A stretch of DNA of 64,000 nucleotides from Peptococcaceae bacterium UBA4068 (GTDB lineage: Bacteria > Bacillota > Dehalobacteriia > UBA4068): the NCBI GenBank assembly GCA_002382665.1, contig DFZA01000009.1:1-64000 (forward strand), written 5' to 3'. The notes beneath the pieces are model-generated. The model saw only the letters and a program-made list of their open reading frames with translations. It had not been told where the DNA came from and ran no database searches. The position numbers were made by a program, and so were the translations under genes. This document shows, piece after piece, positions 19,187 through 28,707 of this stretch (position 1 is its first letter; each line of letters starts with the position of its first letter).

Positions 19187-19209
19187 AACCTGTACAAAAG
19201 TACAGGTTT
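19187..19209 (-). terminator. Terminator of the 19218-19553 gene
   Basis: AAACCTGTA and TACAGGTTT form a nine-bp stem with a six-base loop. On the minus strand it is followed by TTTTATTTTC-like sequence, just past the stop at 19218. Confidence 0.75.
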
Positions 19210-19217
19210 AGCAATTT

Positions 19218-19553
19218 TTAGCTTAAATAATGCTGATCAAACGAATCGGAATAAAGATACTTCATAGTTGCAACCATACCGCCCCAATAAAACGGGTTAT
19301 TATAAAATCCGCCGTAAGCCCCTTTCAAAAGGAGATTACCAGAAGCGTCACGCAGATATTCGGTGTGATAGGGAGATATATCCGCTAGTTTGTCGGCAAC
19401 TATATTAATCTGCTCTTGCAGGCGATGACCATCACCTTCACTAATTGAGACGGAAGAACTGTTGAAAAAATTCATGGTATTTGCAATGCTACTGATCAAT
19501 GCCAATGCGATCTTAATTTGTTGTTTAAGTTCTGCTTTTTTTTCGGCATCCAT
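19218..19553 (-). CDS. Hypothetical protein (~111 aa)
   Basis: I do not recognise this protein. It starts at the ATG at 19553, preceded by GGGAGGTG; the longer open frame has no ribosome site. The N-terminal half is helical (KKAELKQQIKIALALISS). The C-terminal half is rich in Tyr, Gly, Phe and Trp (GAYGGFYNNPFYWGG). There is no signal peptide or clear membrane helix. It is divergent from the TetR regulator at 19732 with about 180 bp between them, so that regulator could control it. It has its own terminator. Confidence 0.6.
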   Translation of the reverse strand: MDAEKKAELKQQIKIALALISSIANTMNFFNSSSVSISEGDGHRLQEQINIVADKLADISPYHTEYLRDASGNLLLKGAYGGFYNNPFYWGGMVATMKYLYSDSFDQHYLS

Positions 19554-19731
19554 TTTTTTCACCTCCCAGTTTATTTGTATAGTATAGCAAATTTCTGCTT
19601 TTTTACGCATTTACCTTTATCTTTATTAATTTAACTAGATATTATTTATATGACCAACAAGTGTTGATTTATAATCTTTATGTATATTATAATATATCTG
19701 TCAATTTATTGTTCAAGAGGAGGTATTGAAT

Positions 19732-20313
19732 ATGAGCGAACAAACGCTCGATCGCCGCGTACGTAAAACTAAAAAGCTTTTAAGACAGGGCTTAATGGAA
19801 TTAATGCGTGAAAAAAGCATTAAAGATATCAGTGTACGCGAATTGACGGATAAAGTAGATGTTAATCGCGGCACTTTTTACCTCCACTACCGCGATATAT
19901 ATGATATGGTCGAACAAATTGAAAATGAAATGATCGAGGAATTAATCAAACTATTAGACATCCATCATCATCAAGGCTTGCAAAGCGAACCCCTGCCGGT
20001 ATTAATTGATGTGTTTACGTTTCTTTCTAAGAATACTGATATTGCAGCCGTATTTCTTGGTAATCATGGCGACTTATTTTTTGCCGATAAAATAAAAGAC
20101 ATTGTTAAAGAAAAATTTATCAACGAATGGCTATTCAAAGATTTTTCCAGCCCCAAAAAAGAAAACATTGAGTATTTTTATGCCTTTATATTTGCCGGTT
20201 GCATAGGTATTTACCGTTCCTGGCTGGAATCTGATTTGAAGCGGACTCCAACTGAGATGGCAACCATCGCTGAGCAAATCATCCTCCATGGCAGAGAGAG
20301 CTTGAATAAATAA
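19732..20313 (+). CDS. TetR/AcrR-family regulator
   Basis: This 193-residue protein has the TetR N-terminal HTH (about 8-55), with DISVRELTDKVDVNRGTFYLHY containing the recognition helix. A C-terminal domain of the TetR_C_8 (DhaS-like) type follows, including FAGCIGIYRSWLESD. The ATG at 19732 has GAGGAGG upstream; the TTG at 19726 does not fit. It is divergent from the unknown gene at 19218-19553 and ends in its own terminator. The ligand and target are unknown. Confidence 0.88.
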   Translation: MSEQTLDRRVRKTKKLLRQGLMELMREKSIKDISVRELTDKVDVNRGTFYLHYRDIYDMVEQIENEMIEELIKLLDIHHHQGLQSEPLPVLIDVFTFLSKNTDIAAVFLGNHGDLFFADKIKDIVKEKFINEWLFKDFSSPKKENIEYFYAFIFAGCIGIYRSWLESDLKRTPTEMATIAEQIILHGRESLNK

Positions 20314-20343
20314 GTACAGCCGAATTATCGGCTGTACTTTTTC
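20313..20343 (+). terminator. Terminator after tetR-like gene
   Basis: AGTACAGCCG and CGGCTGTACT form a ten-bp stem followed by TTTTTC. It starts at the stop codon of the TetR-like gene. Confidence 0.85.
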
Positions 20344-20367
20344 ACTTATTTACTTAGCTAAAAAATA

Positions 20368-21630
20368 TCACGTTTGTTTTAATCCGGGAAAATCAAGCGT
20401 TACAAAATAATCATCAAGCGTTTCAGCACGGCGAATCAATTGGATCTCGCCGTTTTCTTTTAGTAACAATTCTTTTGATCGCAGCTTACCGTTATAATTA
20501 AAGCCCATAGCGTGTCCATGTGCTCCGGTATCATGGATTACCAGCAAATCACCAATTTCAATCTTCGGCAAACGTCTATCAATAGCGAATTTATCGTTAT
20601 TCTCACATAATGAACCGGTAATATCATAAATATAATCCGCCGGCTGACGCTCTTTACCGGCTACCGTTATATGATGATAAGCGCCATAGAGTGCCGGACG
20701 CATCAAATCGGCCATGCAGGCGTCAACGCCGATATAGTTTTTGTAAGTATCTTTACGGTGCAATACTTTGGTTACCAAATATCCGTAAGGTCCGGTAATC
20801 ATCCGTCCGCTTTCAATACATAGCTTAACTGCATCTAAACCGGCGGCAACTAAAATTTGCTGATATACTTGTCTAATGCCTTCGCCAACTTTCTCCAAAT
20901 TGACCGCCTCTTGCTGAGGATGATAAGGGATGCCGATGCCACCGCCAAGATTAATAAACTCGATATCAATATTTAATTCCTGTTTGATTTCTACCGCTAA
21001 CTGAAACATCATTCTGGCAGTATCAACGAAATACTCGCCATTCAATTCATTAGAGACAATCATCGTGTGTAAACCAAAATGCTTTATGCCTTTATCGTGG
21101 CATTGACCAATAGCCGCAAACAGTTGTTGCCGCGTCAGTCCATACTTAGCCTCCTCCGGATAACCAATAATCGTATTGCCACCGCCCCGCAGCTTACCGG
21201 GATTGTAACGAAATGAAATTGTCTGCGGCAAATACGCCCCCCGCTCAAGAAACTCAATATGAGTAATATCATCAAGATTAATAACCGCGTCCAACTGCAA
21301 AGCTTTTTGATATTCTCTAATCGGCGTATCATTAGAGGTAAAACAAATATCATTGCCACGTAAACCGACTGCCTCGGATATCACTAACTCGGCTAAAGAA
21401 CTGCAATCCGCGCCGAACCCCTCTTCAGCCAATATTTTTACAATATAAGGATTGGGCAGCGCTTTGACCGCAAAATATTCTTTAAATGAAGGCGCCCAAG
21501 CAAAAGCCGCATTCAAGCGACGCGCGTTGGCCCGAATGTCTTTTTCAATATATAGATGAAACGGTGTGCCATACTTTTCATCTATCTTTGCTAACTGTTC
21601 CGGTGATAATGGTAGTAATTTATCGCTCAT
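20368..21630 (-). CDS. lysA: Diaminopimelate decarboxylase
   Basis: This 420-residue protein is a fold-III PLP decarboxylase converting meso-diaminopimelate to lysine. The PLP lysine is K56 in YFAVKALPNP. Also present are the phosphate-binding GGGIGIPYHP, ESGRMITGPYG, and the C-terminal CENNDKF and DTGAHGHAMGFNYN segments typical of LysA. The length is normal. AGGAGG precedes the ATG. It is monocistronic. A related carboxynorspermidine-type decarboxylase is less likely given the substrate-loop motifs. Confidence 0.9.
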   Translation of the reverse strand: MSDKLLPLSPEQLAKIDEKYGTPFHLYIEKDIRANARRLNAAFAWAPSFKEYFAVKALPNPYIVKILAEEGFGADCSSLAELVISEAVGLRGNDICFTSNDTPIREYQKALQLDAVINLDDITHIEFLERGAYLPQTISFRYNPGKLRGGGNTIIGYPEEAKYGLTRQQLFAAIGQCHDKGIKHFGLHTMIVSNELNGEYFVDTARMMFQLAVEIKQELNIDIEFINLGGGIGIPYHPQQEAVNLEKVGEGIRQVYQQILVAAGLDAVKLCIESGRMITGPYGYLVTKVLHRKDTYKNYIGVDACMADLMRPALYGAYHHITVAGKERQPADYIYDITGSLCENNDKFAIDRRLPKIEIGDLLVIHDTGAHGHAMGFNYNGKLRSKELLLKENGEIQLIRRAETLDDYFVTLDFPGLKQT

Positions 21631-21755
21631 CTTAAGCCTCCTGCTGCTGATATATATAATAAATTAATCTTAATTATGACAAATTACGCGATCAGCGTCA
21701 AGCATTTATTGTTAAAATAACAAAACCCTAACTAAATATGAACACTTTTGTCTAT

Positions 21756-22598
21756 TTATTTTTCAGCCAGATAATCATTAACCGCATCGATGGGAATTAC
21801 CAAACCGCTATTATCTATGCCTTCAATGCTGGCATAAACAATACCGATAACCTGTCCTTTGTCGTTAAACACAGGACTACCAGAGGACCCGGGCATTACA
21901 GGACCGGAAATATAAATAACCGGATACGGTTGCTGTTGAAACCAAATTTCTTTAACCTCGCCCTGGCTGATTGTATAATCAAACCCTAAAGGATTACCTA
22001 TAAATACTACAGAATCGCCAATCTGCGGATAATTATCAGCCAACTGCAAATATGGCAAATTTTTATCATGTAAATAAACCAGCGCTATATCTACGTCATT
22101 TAGTTCCTGCCAATCGTTTACGATATACGCCTTTCCGTCATCAAAAGTAACTGTGAGTTTGTTCGCGCCTGTAACAACATGCTTGTTAGTTACGATTATT
22201 CCATTTTCACTGATATTGAAGCCTGTCCCTTGAGTATTATCATGTTTAATACTGACTACAGAATTCTTTAATTGATTAAGCGATTGATTTTCCGACAATT
22301 CCAGTGATTGTTTGAGAAAGCTAAAATCATTCACATCCCAGTTATTTATATAATTACCATAGAATAAATATGTAAAACATATTAAAACAACCACCGCTAT
22401 CAGCGGCAATACGAAGCGTATACCGCGGGTAAGCTCCTGCGTATGCTCGTCTTCATCATTATCAGCCAATTTATTCAGCTCCGCGATCTCCTCCATATCA
22501 AGATCGCGACGGTACCGAGGGTTTACCTGCCGCCAGTATTCGTTATTATCCGCTGACGCTGAAATTGGAGGATTTTTCTTTATCCGATACCGGGCCAT
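21756..22598 (-). CDS. Membrane-anchored trypsin-like protease lacking PDZ
   Basis: This 280-residue protein has an acidic cytoplasmic N-terminus (about 60 residues) and one membrane helix (about 61-80). An extracytoplasmic S1C-type protease domain follows. The triad is H140 in TNKHVV, D170 in DVDIALV and S239 in GSSGSPVF. No PDZ domain follows, unlike the HtrA at 29191-30336. It probably degrades or processes envelope proteins. It is monocistronic, and the upstream ribosome site is only moderate (AGGAAATAAGA before the ATG). Confidence 0.85.
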   Translation of the reverse strand: MARYRIKKNPPISASADNNEYWRQVNPRYRRDLDMEEIAELNKLADNDEDEHTQELTRGIRFVLPLIAVVVLICFTYLFYGNYINNWDVNDFSFLKQSLELSENQSLNQLKNSVVSIKHDNTQGTGFNISENGIIVTNKHVVTGANKLTVTFDDGKAYIVNDWQELNDVDIALVYLHDKNLPYLQLADNYPQIGDSVVFIGNPLGFDYTISQGEVKEIWFQQQPYPVIYISGPVMPGSSGSPVFNDKGQVIGIVYASIEGIDNSGLVIPIDAVNDYLAEK

Positions 22599-22653
22599 TC
22601 TTATTTCCTATTCCTTTTTAATATATGATCGAGTTCTAGATGCTTGTATCACG

Positions 22654-23589
22654 TTATTCTTCAGGATCCAGACTTTGACCTGTTTCATAATTAACCGGCA
22701 TAACGGTTTTATTAATACCCCTCCAAATACCGCAAATCACTAAAACCGCACCCAGATACTGTAACCAGGTCAGCCGTTCGCCAAACCAAATTGCCGATAG
22801 TATAATCGCCGAAACCGGAAAAAAGCTGTTAATGATGCCGCCGACGGCGGCTCCAACGATATTGATTCCTTTATTCCATAACAACATACAGACTGTTCCT
22901 GGTACAATTCCCAGATAAAGCAGATATGCCCATTGTTTGGCTGTTATATCAAAAAGCGAATCCAACCTAAATATTACCAACGGCAAGAGTATTATTGTGG
23001 AGGCAACCAATATCCAAAAAAATGTCTGAAAGTACGACAGTTGATGTCCGTATTTTCGAATAAGTATTGTATAGGTTGCAAAACAAGTTGCAGTCCCTAG
23101 GTAAACTAAATCCCAGGAATTAAAGGAAATTCTTCTCAGATATGCAAGATCACCGCCAACGATGCAGAAAACAAGTCCCAAACAGGCTATAATAATACCG
23201 ACAATCCGCCTCCAGCCAAGGGCCTCTTTAAGAACAAAATGTGATAGCAGCACAATTATTACCGGACTTATGGAATGAATCAGCGTCGACTTACCTGCCT
23301 CGGTATGCTGTAGTCCTATCGCCATCAAAAACCACAAACCTGCAACGCCGATAGCGCCCATAAAAAACAATGGCCAAAAGTGCCTGCGAAAATCTTGCAA
23401 TCGCGGCAATTCCTTGCTAACAAATATCATCCACATCAAACATAAAATTGCAGGTATAAATATCCGGGAAAAGGTAACAACATATGGATCAACTCCATCT
23501 GCTACCAGCATCTTTACTACCGGAGTACCTGTGCCTGATCCTAATACTACTAGAAAAAGAAATATGAAATATTTATACTTTTTACTCAA
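22654..23589 (-). CDS. EamA/DMT-family transporter (copy 2)
   Basis: This 311-residue protein has ten predicted membrane helices in two EamA repeats. It is clearly related to the product of 23586-24515. DMT proteins export or import metabolites such as amino acids; the substrate here is unknown. Translation appears to begin at a TTG that overlaps the upstream stop (TTGA), with GAGGT a few bases before it, so the two genes are coupled. The pair probably arose by tandem duplication. Confidence 0.85.
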   Translation of the reverse strand: MSKKYKYFIFLFLVVLGSGTGTPVVKMLVADGVDPYVVTFSRIFIPAILCLMWMIFVSKELPRLQDFRRHFWPLFFMGAIGVAGLWFLMAIGLQHTEAGKSTLIHSISPVIIVLLSHFVLKEALGWRRIVGIIIACLGLVFCIVGGDLAYLRRISFNSWDLVYLGTATCFATYTILIRKYGHQLSYFQTFFWILVASTIILLPLVIFRLDSLFDITAKQWAYLLYLGIVPGTVCMLLWNKGINIVGAAVGGIINSFFPVSAIILSAIWFGERLTWLQYLGAVLVICGIWRGINKTVMPVNYETGQSLDPEE

Positions 23590-24515
23590 GTATTTACCTC
23601 TTTTTCAATATCAACAACTGTCGTCGAACTTCGCAGACCTTTCCAGACGCTTAATATTACAATTACCGCGCCGACCGCCTGCACCCAGGTAATGCTTTCT
23701 CCCAGCCATAATGTAGATATAACAACTGCTGTTACTGGCAAAAAGCTATTGATCATACCGCATGGGACAGCTCCAATCGTATTCAAGCCAATGTTCCAAG
23801 ACAAAAATCCCAAGGAACCGGGTATTATTCCTAAATATATCAGCCATAATATCTGTTCCATATGCAAATTTTTCAATAGATACAGCCGGGGCAACGCAAA
23901 TGGAAGGAACATAATAATCGAACATAATATCAGCCAAAAAAAGCACTGGTACGCAGATATCTGATCTCCGTATATTCTCATTACAATACAATATATTCCC
24001 CACAACAAAGCTGTTAATATATATATTAAATCCCAAGGTGAGAAAGACACGGAACCGGCGCTAATATTACTGCCGCCAATCATACTCAACGTAACACCGA
24101 TAACTGCCATTATTGTACCCAACACCCGGCGTTTTCCCATCGGTTCCTTTAATATCAAATAGGCCAGAACAATAATAATTACCGGGTTAATACCATAAAT
24201 CAACATTGATTGACCGGCTGGCGTATATTGGAGTGCCCATGTCATTAACATCCACATACCGGCTTGCCCGCAAAAGCTCGCTAACAAAATCGGTTTCCAC
24301 AGACGGCGAAACGTCGTCAAATCCGGTTTTTCCCTGCTCGCCACCAATATTCCTACTGCAAAAAAAATTGGCAGAGCAATTCTGGCAAAAGTGGCTACAT
24401 AAACATCAACGCCGCTGCTAAGTAAATGTTTAATTACCGGAGTAGAACTTCCGACGGATATAGTGCCCAACACTGTGATTATATAATACTTTAATTTTTC
24501 GTTTTGTTTTTTCAC
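23586..24515 (-). CDS. EamA/DMT-family transporter (copy 1)
   Basis: This 309-residue protein has ten predicted helices and shares the GSSTPVIKHLLSSGVDVYVATFAR-type N-terminal pattern with its downstream neighbour. The start is a GTG with GAGG upstream. It overlaps the next gene by four bases. The two could work independently or as a heteromeric pair, since some DMT proteins act in pairs. The substrate is unknown. Confidence 0.85.
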   Translation of the reverse strand: MKKQNEKLKYYIITVLGTISVGSSTPVIKHLLSSGVDVYVATFARIALPIFFAVGILVASREKPDLTTFRRLWKPILLASFCGQAGMWMLMTWALQYTPAGQSMLIYGINPVIIIVLAYLILKEPMGKRRVLGTIMAVIGVTLSMIGGSNISAGSVSFSPWDLIYILTALLWGIYCIVMRIYGDQISAYQCFFWLILCSIIMFLPFALPRLYLLKNLHMEQILWLIYLGIIPGSLGFLSWNIGLNTIGAVPCGMINSFLPVTAVVISTLWLGESITWVQAVGAVIVILSVWKGLRSSTTVVDIEKEVNT

Positions 24516-24612
24516 ATTCAGACCTCAAAGAAAAACATTTTCTAAAAAATCTATAATACAGGATTATCTCCCAAAAGACCGAATAAGGAATATTAATTTG
24601 AAAGGAGCTGCT

Positions 24613-25302
24613 ATGGAAAAAACCACATCTGGATTACAAATCAGCTGCTTTCAGCTGAAAATTATCGGTTGTGCCTTAATGGTGATTGATCACGTTGGTT
24701 ACCTGCTGTTCCCCGATATCATTGCCTTGCGGATGATCGGTCGTCTTGCCTTCCCCATTTTCGCCTATCTGATTGCCAACGGCTACCGCCATTCACATAA
24801 TCTATATAAATACTTGATGCTATTATTGATTTTTGCCGCAGCTTTTCAATTACCATATATGAAGATGATGGATACGAATACGCTAAATATTCTGTTTACG
24901 TTGGCCTTAGGCCTTATCGCTATCTATGTTTTCGATATTTACCAAGGCAATAGCAGTTATTTATTAGTCGTATTATTTGCACTTGCCGCGGAATTTCTCA
25001 ATATGGATTATGGCGTCTACGGGATTTTGATGATATTCACATCACACCTCTTCTTCAATAAGTATCGTAAGCTGCTTATAGGCTGGGGACTTATTTCTCT
25101 TCCCTACATTGCGGAAGGTATTTCATCCTACTACCATAACGGTATTTGGAACACTGCTGTTATCCAGGTTCTGGCATTGGCAGCCATACCGATAATAATG
25201 CTCTATAAAGGTGAAAAAGGCAGATCATTCCGTCTCGGCTTTTACTTATTTTATCCGATTCAGATAGTTGTTTTATATTTAATCAAATTATTATGTTTTT
25301 AA
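24613..25302 (+). CDS. TraX-family membrane protein
   Basis: This 229-residue polytopic membrane protein has the TraX N-terminal signature LKIIGCALMVIDHVG and then GRLAFPIFAYLIANGYRHS. TraX of F plasmid N-acetylates pilin. Chromosomal homologues are widespread and are thought to be membrane acyltransferases. The ATG at 24613 with AAAGGAG upstream is preferred to the TTG at 24598. It is monocistronic and divergent from the EamA pair. No conjugation genes lie nearby. Confidence 0.85.
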   Translation: MEKTTSGLQISCFQLKIIGCALMVIDHVGYLLFPDIIALRMIGRLAFPIFAYLIANGYRHSHNLYKYLMLLLIFAAAFQLPYMKMMDTNTLNILFTLALGLIAIYVFDIYQGNSSYLLVVLFALAAEFLNMDYGVYGILMIFTSHLFFNKYRKLLIGWGLISLPYIAEGISSYYHNGIWNTAVIQVLALAAIPIIMLYKGEKGRSFRLGFYLFYPIQIVVLYLIKLLCF

Positions 25303-25327
25303 ATAATATTATATAATTATAACACAC

Positions 25328-25433
25328 CCGCTAAAGCGAATGTTGCTGGCTTTTCCCTTACGGGAAAAGCGCAGCTATAAAATAGGCGCTCAGGCTCGAA
25401 ATCAAAGATTTCGGCCTGTGCAGCTATTATACC
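25328..25433. repeat. Single copy of the 88-bp-type dispersed repeat
   Basis: This copy carries the same modules as the tandem array near 18.9 kb: GCTGGCTTTTCCCTTACGGG, AGCTATAAAATAGGCGCTCA, CGAAATC-AAA-GATTTCG and GGCCTGTGCAGCTATTATA. It sits between traX and the terminator of the yfbR-like gene. Its presence in a second intergenic gap shows that the element is dispersed. Confidence 0.85.
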
Positions 25434-25436
25434 ACA

Positions 25437-25470
25437 AAAAATGATGATGCAAAAGCATCATCATTTTTAT
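25437..25470 (-). terminator. Terminator of serA-yfbR operon
   Basis: AAAATGATGATGC and GCATCATCATTTT form a 13-bp stem with an AAAA loop. T-rich sequence follows on both strands. It lies just past the stop at 25478. Confidence 0.85.
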
Positions 25471-25477
25471 ATTTAAT

Positions 25478-26056
25478 TTATCCCATTTCATCAATGGTTT
25501 TAGTAAAACCGGCTATGCAATTTTCCATAAACCAACCAACCTGCGGCAGATCACTGTATTTGTTTATCTCGGCTAATATGCTTTGCTCTGCCAAAGCAAA
25601 TTCACGATTTCCCGCTACGCCTTCTTCGAGACACTTAATATAAGCCGTTATCTTATCTGCCGCTTTAACTATTCTTTGCACCTTATCGCTGGGCGGAAAA
25701 AACAGGGGTTGATACTCATCCTTTAATTGCTCCGGCAGCATAGTTAACAGCTTTTGCTTGGCAACATTCTCAATTTCACTGTACGAGGTCTTAATCTCGG
25801 GGTTAAAATATTTCACCGGTGTCGGCAGATCACCGATGATCACCTCGCCGACATCATGATAAAGCGCCCGCATTATCACTTCCCGCTCGTCTATATCATC
25901 GTTGAAATACTTCCTGCCAATTACAGCCAAAGCATGAGCAACTATCGCTACCTGTAAGCTATGCTCCGCAACGTTTTCCTCAACTATATTGCGCATCAAG
26001 CTCCAGCGTTTTATTAACTTTAGCCTCGATAAGTAGGCGTAAAACCAGTTATCCAT
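25478..26056 (-). CDS. HD-domain 5'-deoxynucleotidase, YfbR-like
   Basis: This 192-residue protein has the HD fold of YfbR: EHSLQVAIVAHAL (metal histidine), then ALYHDVGEVIIGDLPTPVKYF with the HD pair, and a later aspartate in KAADKITAYIKC. Members dephosphorylate deoxynucleoside 5'-monophosphates and help control dNTP pools. AAGAGGG precedes the ATG. It lies 12 bp downstream of serA and shares its terminator, so the two are co-transcribed. Confidence 0.88.
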   Translation of the reverse strand: MDNWFYAYLSRLKLIKRWSLMRNIVEENVAEHSLQVAIVAHALAVIGRKYFNDDIDEREVIMRALYHDVGEVIIGDLPTPVKYFNPEIKTSYSEIENVAKQKLLTMLPEQLKDEYQPLFFPPSDKVQRIVKAADKITAYIKCLEEGVAGNREFALAEQSILAEINKYSDLPQVGWFMENCIAGFTKTIDEMG

Positions 26057-26068
26057 GGTTAATCCCTC

Positions 26069-27652
26069 TTAAAAAGTAACAAACCGAACCTTATAGATAT
26101 CCTCAACCGAGCTGATCATATTTAACTGTTCGTCGCTTGGTTCTCGGCTGACGCCAATCGTCATCATCGCCTTGCCAGTATTAGGAACAGGACTGACCTG
26201 CATTCCGGATATATTGATACCGGCCTCTCCCATTACAGTACCGATCCTGCCTATCATACCCGGTAAATCAGCATTTTCCACGATCAGCATATATTTTTCG
26301 GGACGGAAATCAAAGTGAAAACCGTCAATTTCAATAATCCGCGGATCGTCATTGCCGAATATAGTCCCGGAATAGCAATATTCTCTTTCGCCGGCAAAAA
26401 TCTTGACTTTGATAAGACTATCATAATTAGGCTGGGCAGGCTCTTTACTTTCAGCTACAGAAATACCGCGGCTTTCGGCTACAACTTTTGAATTGACATA
26501 ATTGATCTGTTCTTTTAAGACCGGTTCAAAGAGTCCCCTTAAGACCGCTCTGGTAATCATACCGGTATCAAGATTTGCTACAACGCCGCAGTAATCAACA
26601 ACCACGCGTTTGACCGGTTTTTTCTGAAGCTGGTGATAAAGTTTGCCTAACAGCTCACCTAAACGCAGATACGGTTTAATAACACTCAGATCTTCATTCT
26701 TCAAAATCGGTAGGTTGACGGCATTGGGTACCATCTCTCCACGTAGCGCTGCAACAACTTCCTCCGCAACTGAGATGCCGACATTAACCTGAGCCTCATC
26801 GGTTGTCGCTCCGATATGCGGCGTTGCAATAAAGCTTTCAAAATCATACAGCGGAGATTCGGTACAAGGTTCTTTATCCAAAACATCAAATGCGGCAGAA
26901 GCAATAGCACCGTCGGCAAGCGCCTTAACAATTGCCTGTTCCTGATACAGCCCGCCTCTCGCACAATTGATCATCCGTACACCATTTTTAACATATTTTA
27001 GCTCTTTTTCGCCGATCATGCCGTAAGTTTCTGCAGTTTTTGGCGTATGTATAGAAATAATATCAGCCTCACTCAGTAATTCTTCGAGAGTTTCTTTTTT
27101 GGTAGCTCTGGCGCGAGTAAAACATTCGTCAGTAATATAAGGGTCATAAGCAATAATATTCATATCAAACGCAATCATCCGTTTTGCCAGCATCGTGCCA
27201 ATCCGGCCCAAACCGATAATGCCCAACGTTTTACCACGCAATTCACTGCCCTGAAAACGGCTACGTCCCCAAACGCCGCTCTTTAAGCTCATGTTAGCTT
27301 GAGGAATATTACGGCAGGAAGCAAGTATCATGCCAACAGTCAATTCACAAGCGGAAACACTATTGGCGTCAGGAGTATTAACAACAATAATACCTTTGTT
27401 CGTTGCTTCTTCCATATTTATATTATCAACACCGTTACCGGCACGACCAACAACTTTTAATTTTGCTGCTTTCGATAGCAGTTCAGCATCAACAACCGGT
27501 TGGCTGCGAACAATCAAACCATCGTATTCACCAATACAGGAGAGAATTTCTTCTCTGGTGATATCTTTACGATAGTCAATATCCATACCGCTGGCATTTA
27601 AAACAGCCAAACCTTTTTCATTAATCTTCTCTGCTACCAATATTTTAGTCAT
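26069..27652 (-). CDS. serA: D-3-phosphoglycerate dehydrogenase
   Basis: This 527-residue protein is the first enzyme of serine synthesis. It has the 2-hydroxyacid dehydrogenase substrate domain, the NAD-binding GLGRIGTMLAKRM loop (about 147-160), catalytic Arg in NCARGGLY and His in TPHIGATT. An intervening ASB domain and a C-terminal ACT domain (LIVENADLPGMIGRIG) follow; the ACT domain is the usual site of serine feedback. The ATG at 27652 has AAAGGAG eight bases upstream and is chosen over the GTG at 27661. No T-box or riboswitch is visible in the short leader. Confidence 0.93.
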   Translation of the reverse strand: MTKILVAEKINEKGLAVLNASGMDIDYRKDITREEILSCIGEYDGLIVRSQPVVDAELLSKAAKLKVVGRAGNGVDNINMEEATNKGIIVVNTPDANSVSACELTVGMILASCRNIPQANMSLKSGVWGRSRFQGSELRGKTLGIIGLGRIGTMLAKRMIAFDMNIIAYDPYITDECFTRARATKKETLEELLSEADIISIHTPKTAETYGMIGEKELKYVKNGVRMINCARGGLYQEQAIVKALADGAIASAAFDVLDKEPCTESPLYDFESFIATPHIGATTDEAQVNVGISVAEEVVAALRGEMVPNAVNLPILKNEDLSVIKPYLRLGELLGKLYHQLQKKPVKRVVVDYCGVVANLDTGMITRAVLRGLFEPVLKEQINYVNSKVVAESRGISVAESKEPAQPNYDSLIKVKIFAGEREYCYSGTIFGNDDPRIIEIDGFHFDFRPEKYMLIVENADLPGMIGRIGTVMGEAGINISGMQVSPVPNTGKAMMTIGVSREPSDEQLNMISSVEDIYKVRFVTF

Positions 27653-27747
27653 ACACTCCACTCCTTTAGTATTTTAATAGAGCATAACTGATTATAGTAT
27701 CTTTAACTGCCGTTGTCAACCGCAGTCGTCAATAAGTAATGAAAAAA

Positions 27748-27773
27748 AGCCTGCATCTATTGGTTGCAGACTT
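27748..27773 (-). terminator. Terminator of the HD-GYP-like gene
   Basis: On the minus strand CTGCA and TGCAG pair within GTCTGCAACCAATAGATGCA and are followed by GGC and seven Ts. It lies just past the stop at 27790. Confidence 0.6.
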
Positions 27774-27789
27774 GAAATCATGATGCAAT

Positions 27790-28596
27790 TTAACGAATCG
27801 AAAATATTCGCTCCCTTATATCTTTCAAAACAAAATGGTCTCCCATAATCCGGCGAAAGACATCAACAACTTCCGGATCAAGTTCGTTGCCTTCGTAATA
27901 TCTGAGCTCGTTTAAAGCCTCATCACAAACAAGCGCACGCTGCTGATTAAAAGGAACGGTTAAATAATCATACATTAAAGCAACCCGAAAGATGCGGCAA
28001 GCCAAGGGAATTTTCTTACCAGACAGACCTAAATAACCACTGCCGTTATACTTTTCCTCATGGCAGCGTACCAAATGCGCAGCTTTGGAAAACGGCTTAA
28101 TGGCGGCAACAATCTGAGCGCCAATCTCAATATGTTGATCGAGTAACTTCTGATCAAATTCCCCCAAACTACGTCTGCGACGGACGATTTTGTCACTGAC
28201 AACAAACAAACCGATATCATGGCAATAACAAAGGGTACGTAGTCTATCCATTTCCAACTTTGACAAATGATAGCGTTTAGCCATTGCCAAACAATAATAT
28301 ACTAAACGGCGAGAGCGATCACGGCTTTCAGCTGAACCGTAATATGCATTCTCGGTTTCATCAACATTCCAATTTTTTGCTTCGCTCTCAGCCATGATCT
28401 TGTTACAATGGTTATAAGCAATAATAGCAATAATTATCAAAACAATAAGCCGCAGTATCAATCTATAAGAAGATACTCCGGCTATAAAAGCTATCCCAAA
28501 AGATACTGATGCAGAAGAAGACAGAATTAGTGAATCAATCAGCCACCATGCTAAAGCGATTACAGCATATCGAGTTATAATGGAAAATAAACGCAT
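27790..28596 (-). CDS. Membrane HD-GYP-like protein, possibly degenerate
   Basis: This 268-residue protein has two hydrophobic segments (about 8-30 and 38-62) and a C-terminal HD-GYP-like domain (about 90-260). The HD pair H126-D127, H155 and H179 are present. However HDIGK reads HDIGL, the HHE motif reads CHE (C178), and GYP reads GYL. The usual first histidine of the domain and the late VAD aspartate also appear replaced. Active HD-GYP proteins hydrolyse cyclic di-GMP; this one may be inactive or have another ligand. It is monocistronic. Confidence 0.75.
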   Translation of the reverse strand: MRLFSIITRYAVIALAWWLIDSLILSSSASVSFGIAFIAGVSSYRLILRLIVLIIIAIIAYNHCNKIMAESEAKNWNVDETENAYYGSAESRDRSRRLVYYCLAMAKRYHLSKLEMDRLRTLCYCHDIGLFVVSDKIVRRRRSLGEFDQKLLDQHIEIGAQIVAAIKPFSKAAHLVRCHEEKYNGSGYLGLSGKKIPLACRIFRVALMYDYLTVPFNQQRALVCDEALNELRYYEGNELDPEVVDVFRRIMGDHFVLKDIRERIFSIR

Positions 28597-28707
28597 TTTA
28601 TTCCTTTACCTCGCCTACTCGTAATAACTATATATAGTGCAATTCTCTACATAATAACGCAATTCCTGCCTAAAAATAAAAAATACTAATAAAATTTGCC
28701 AAAATTT

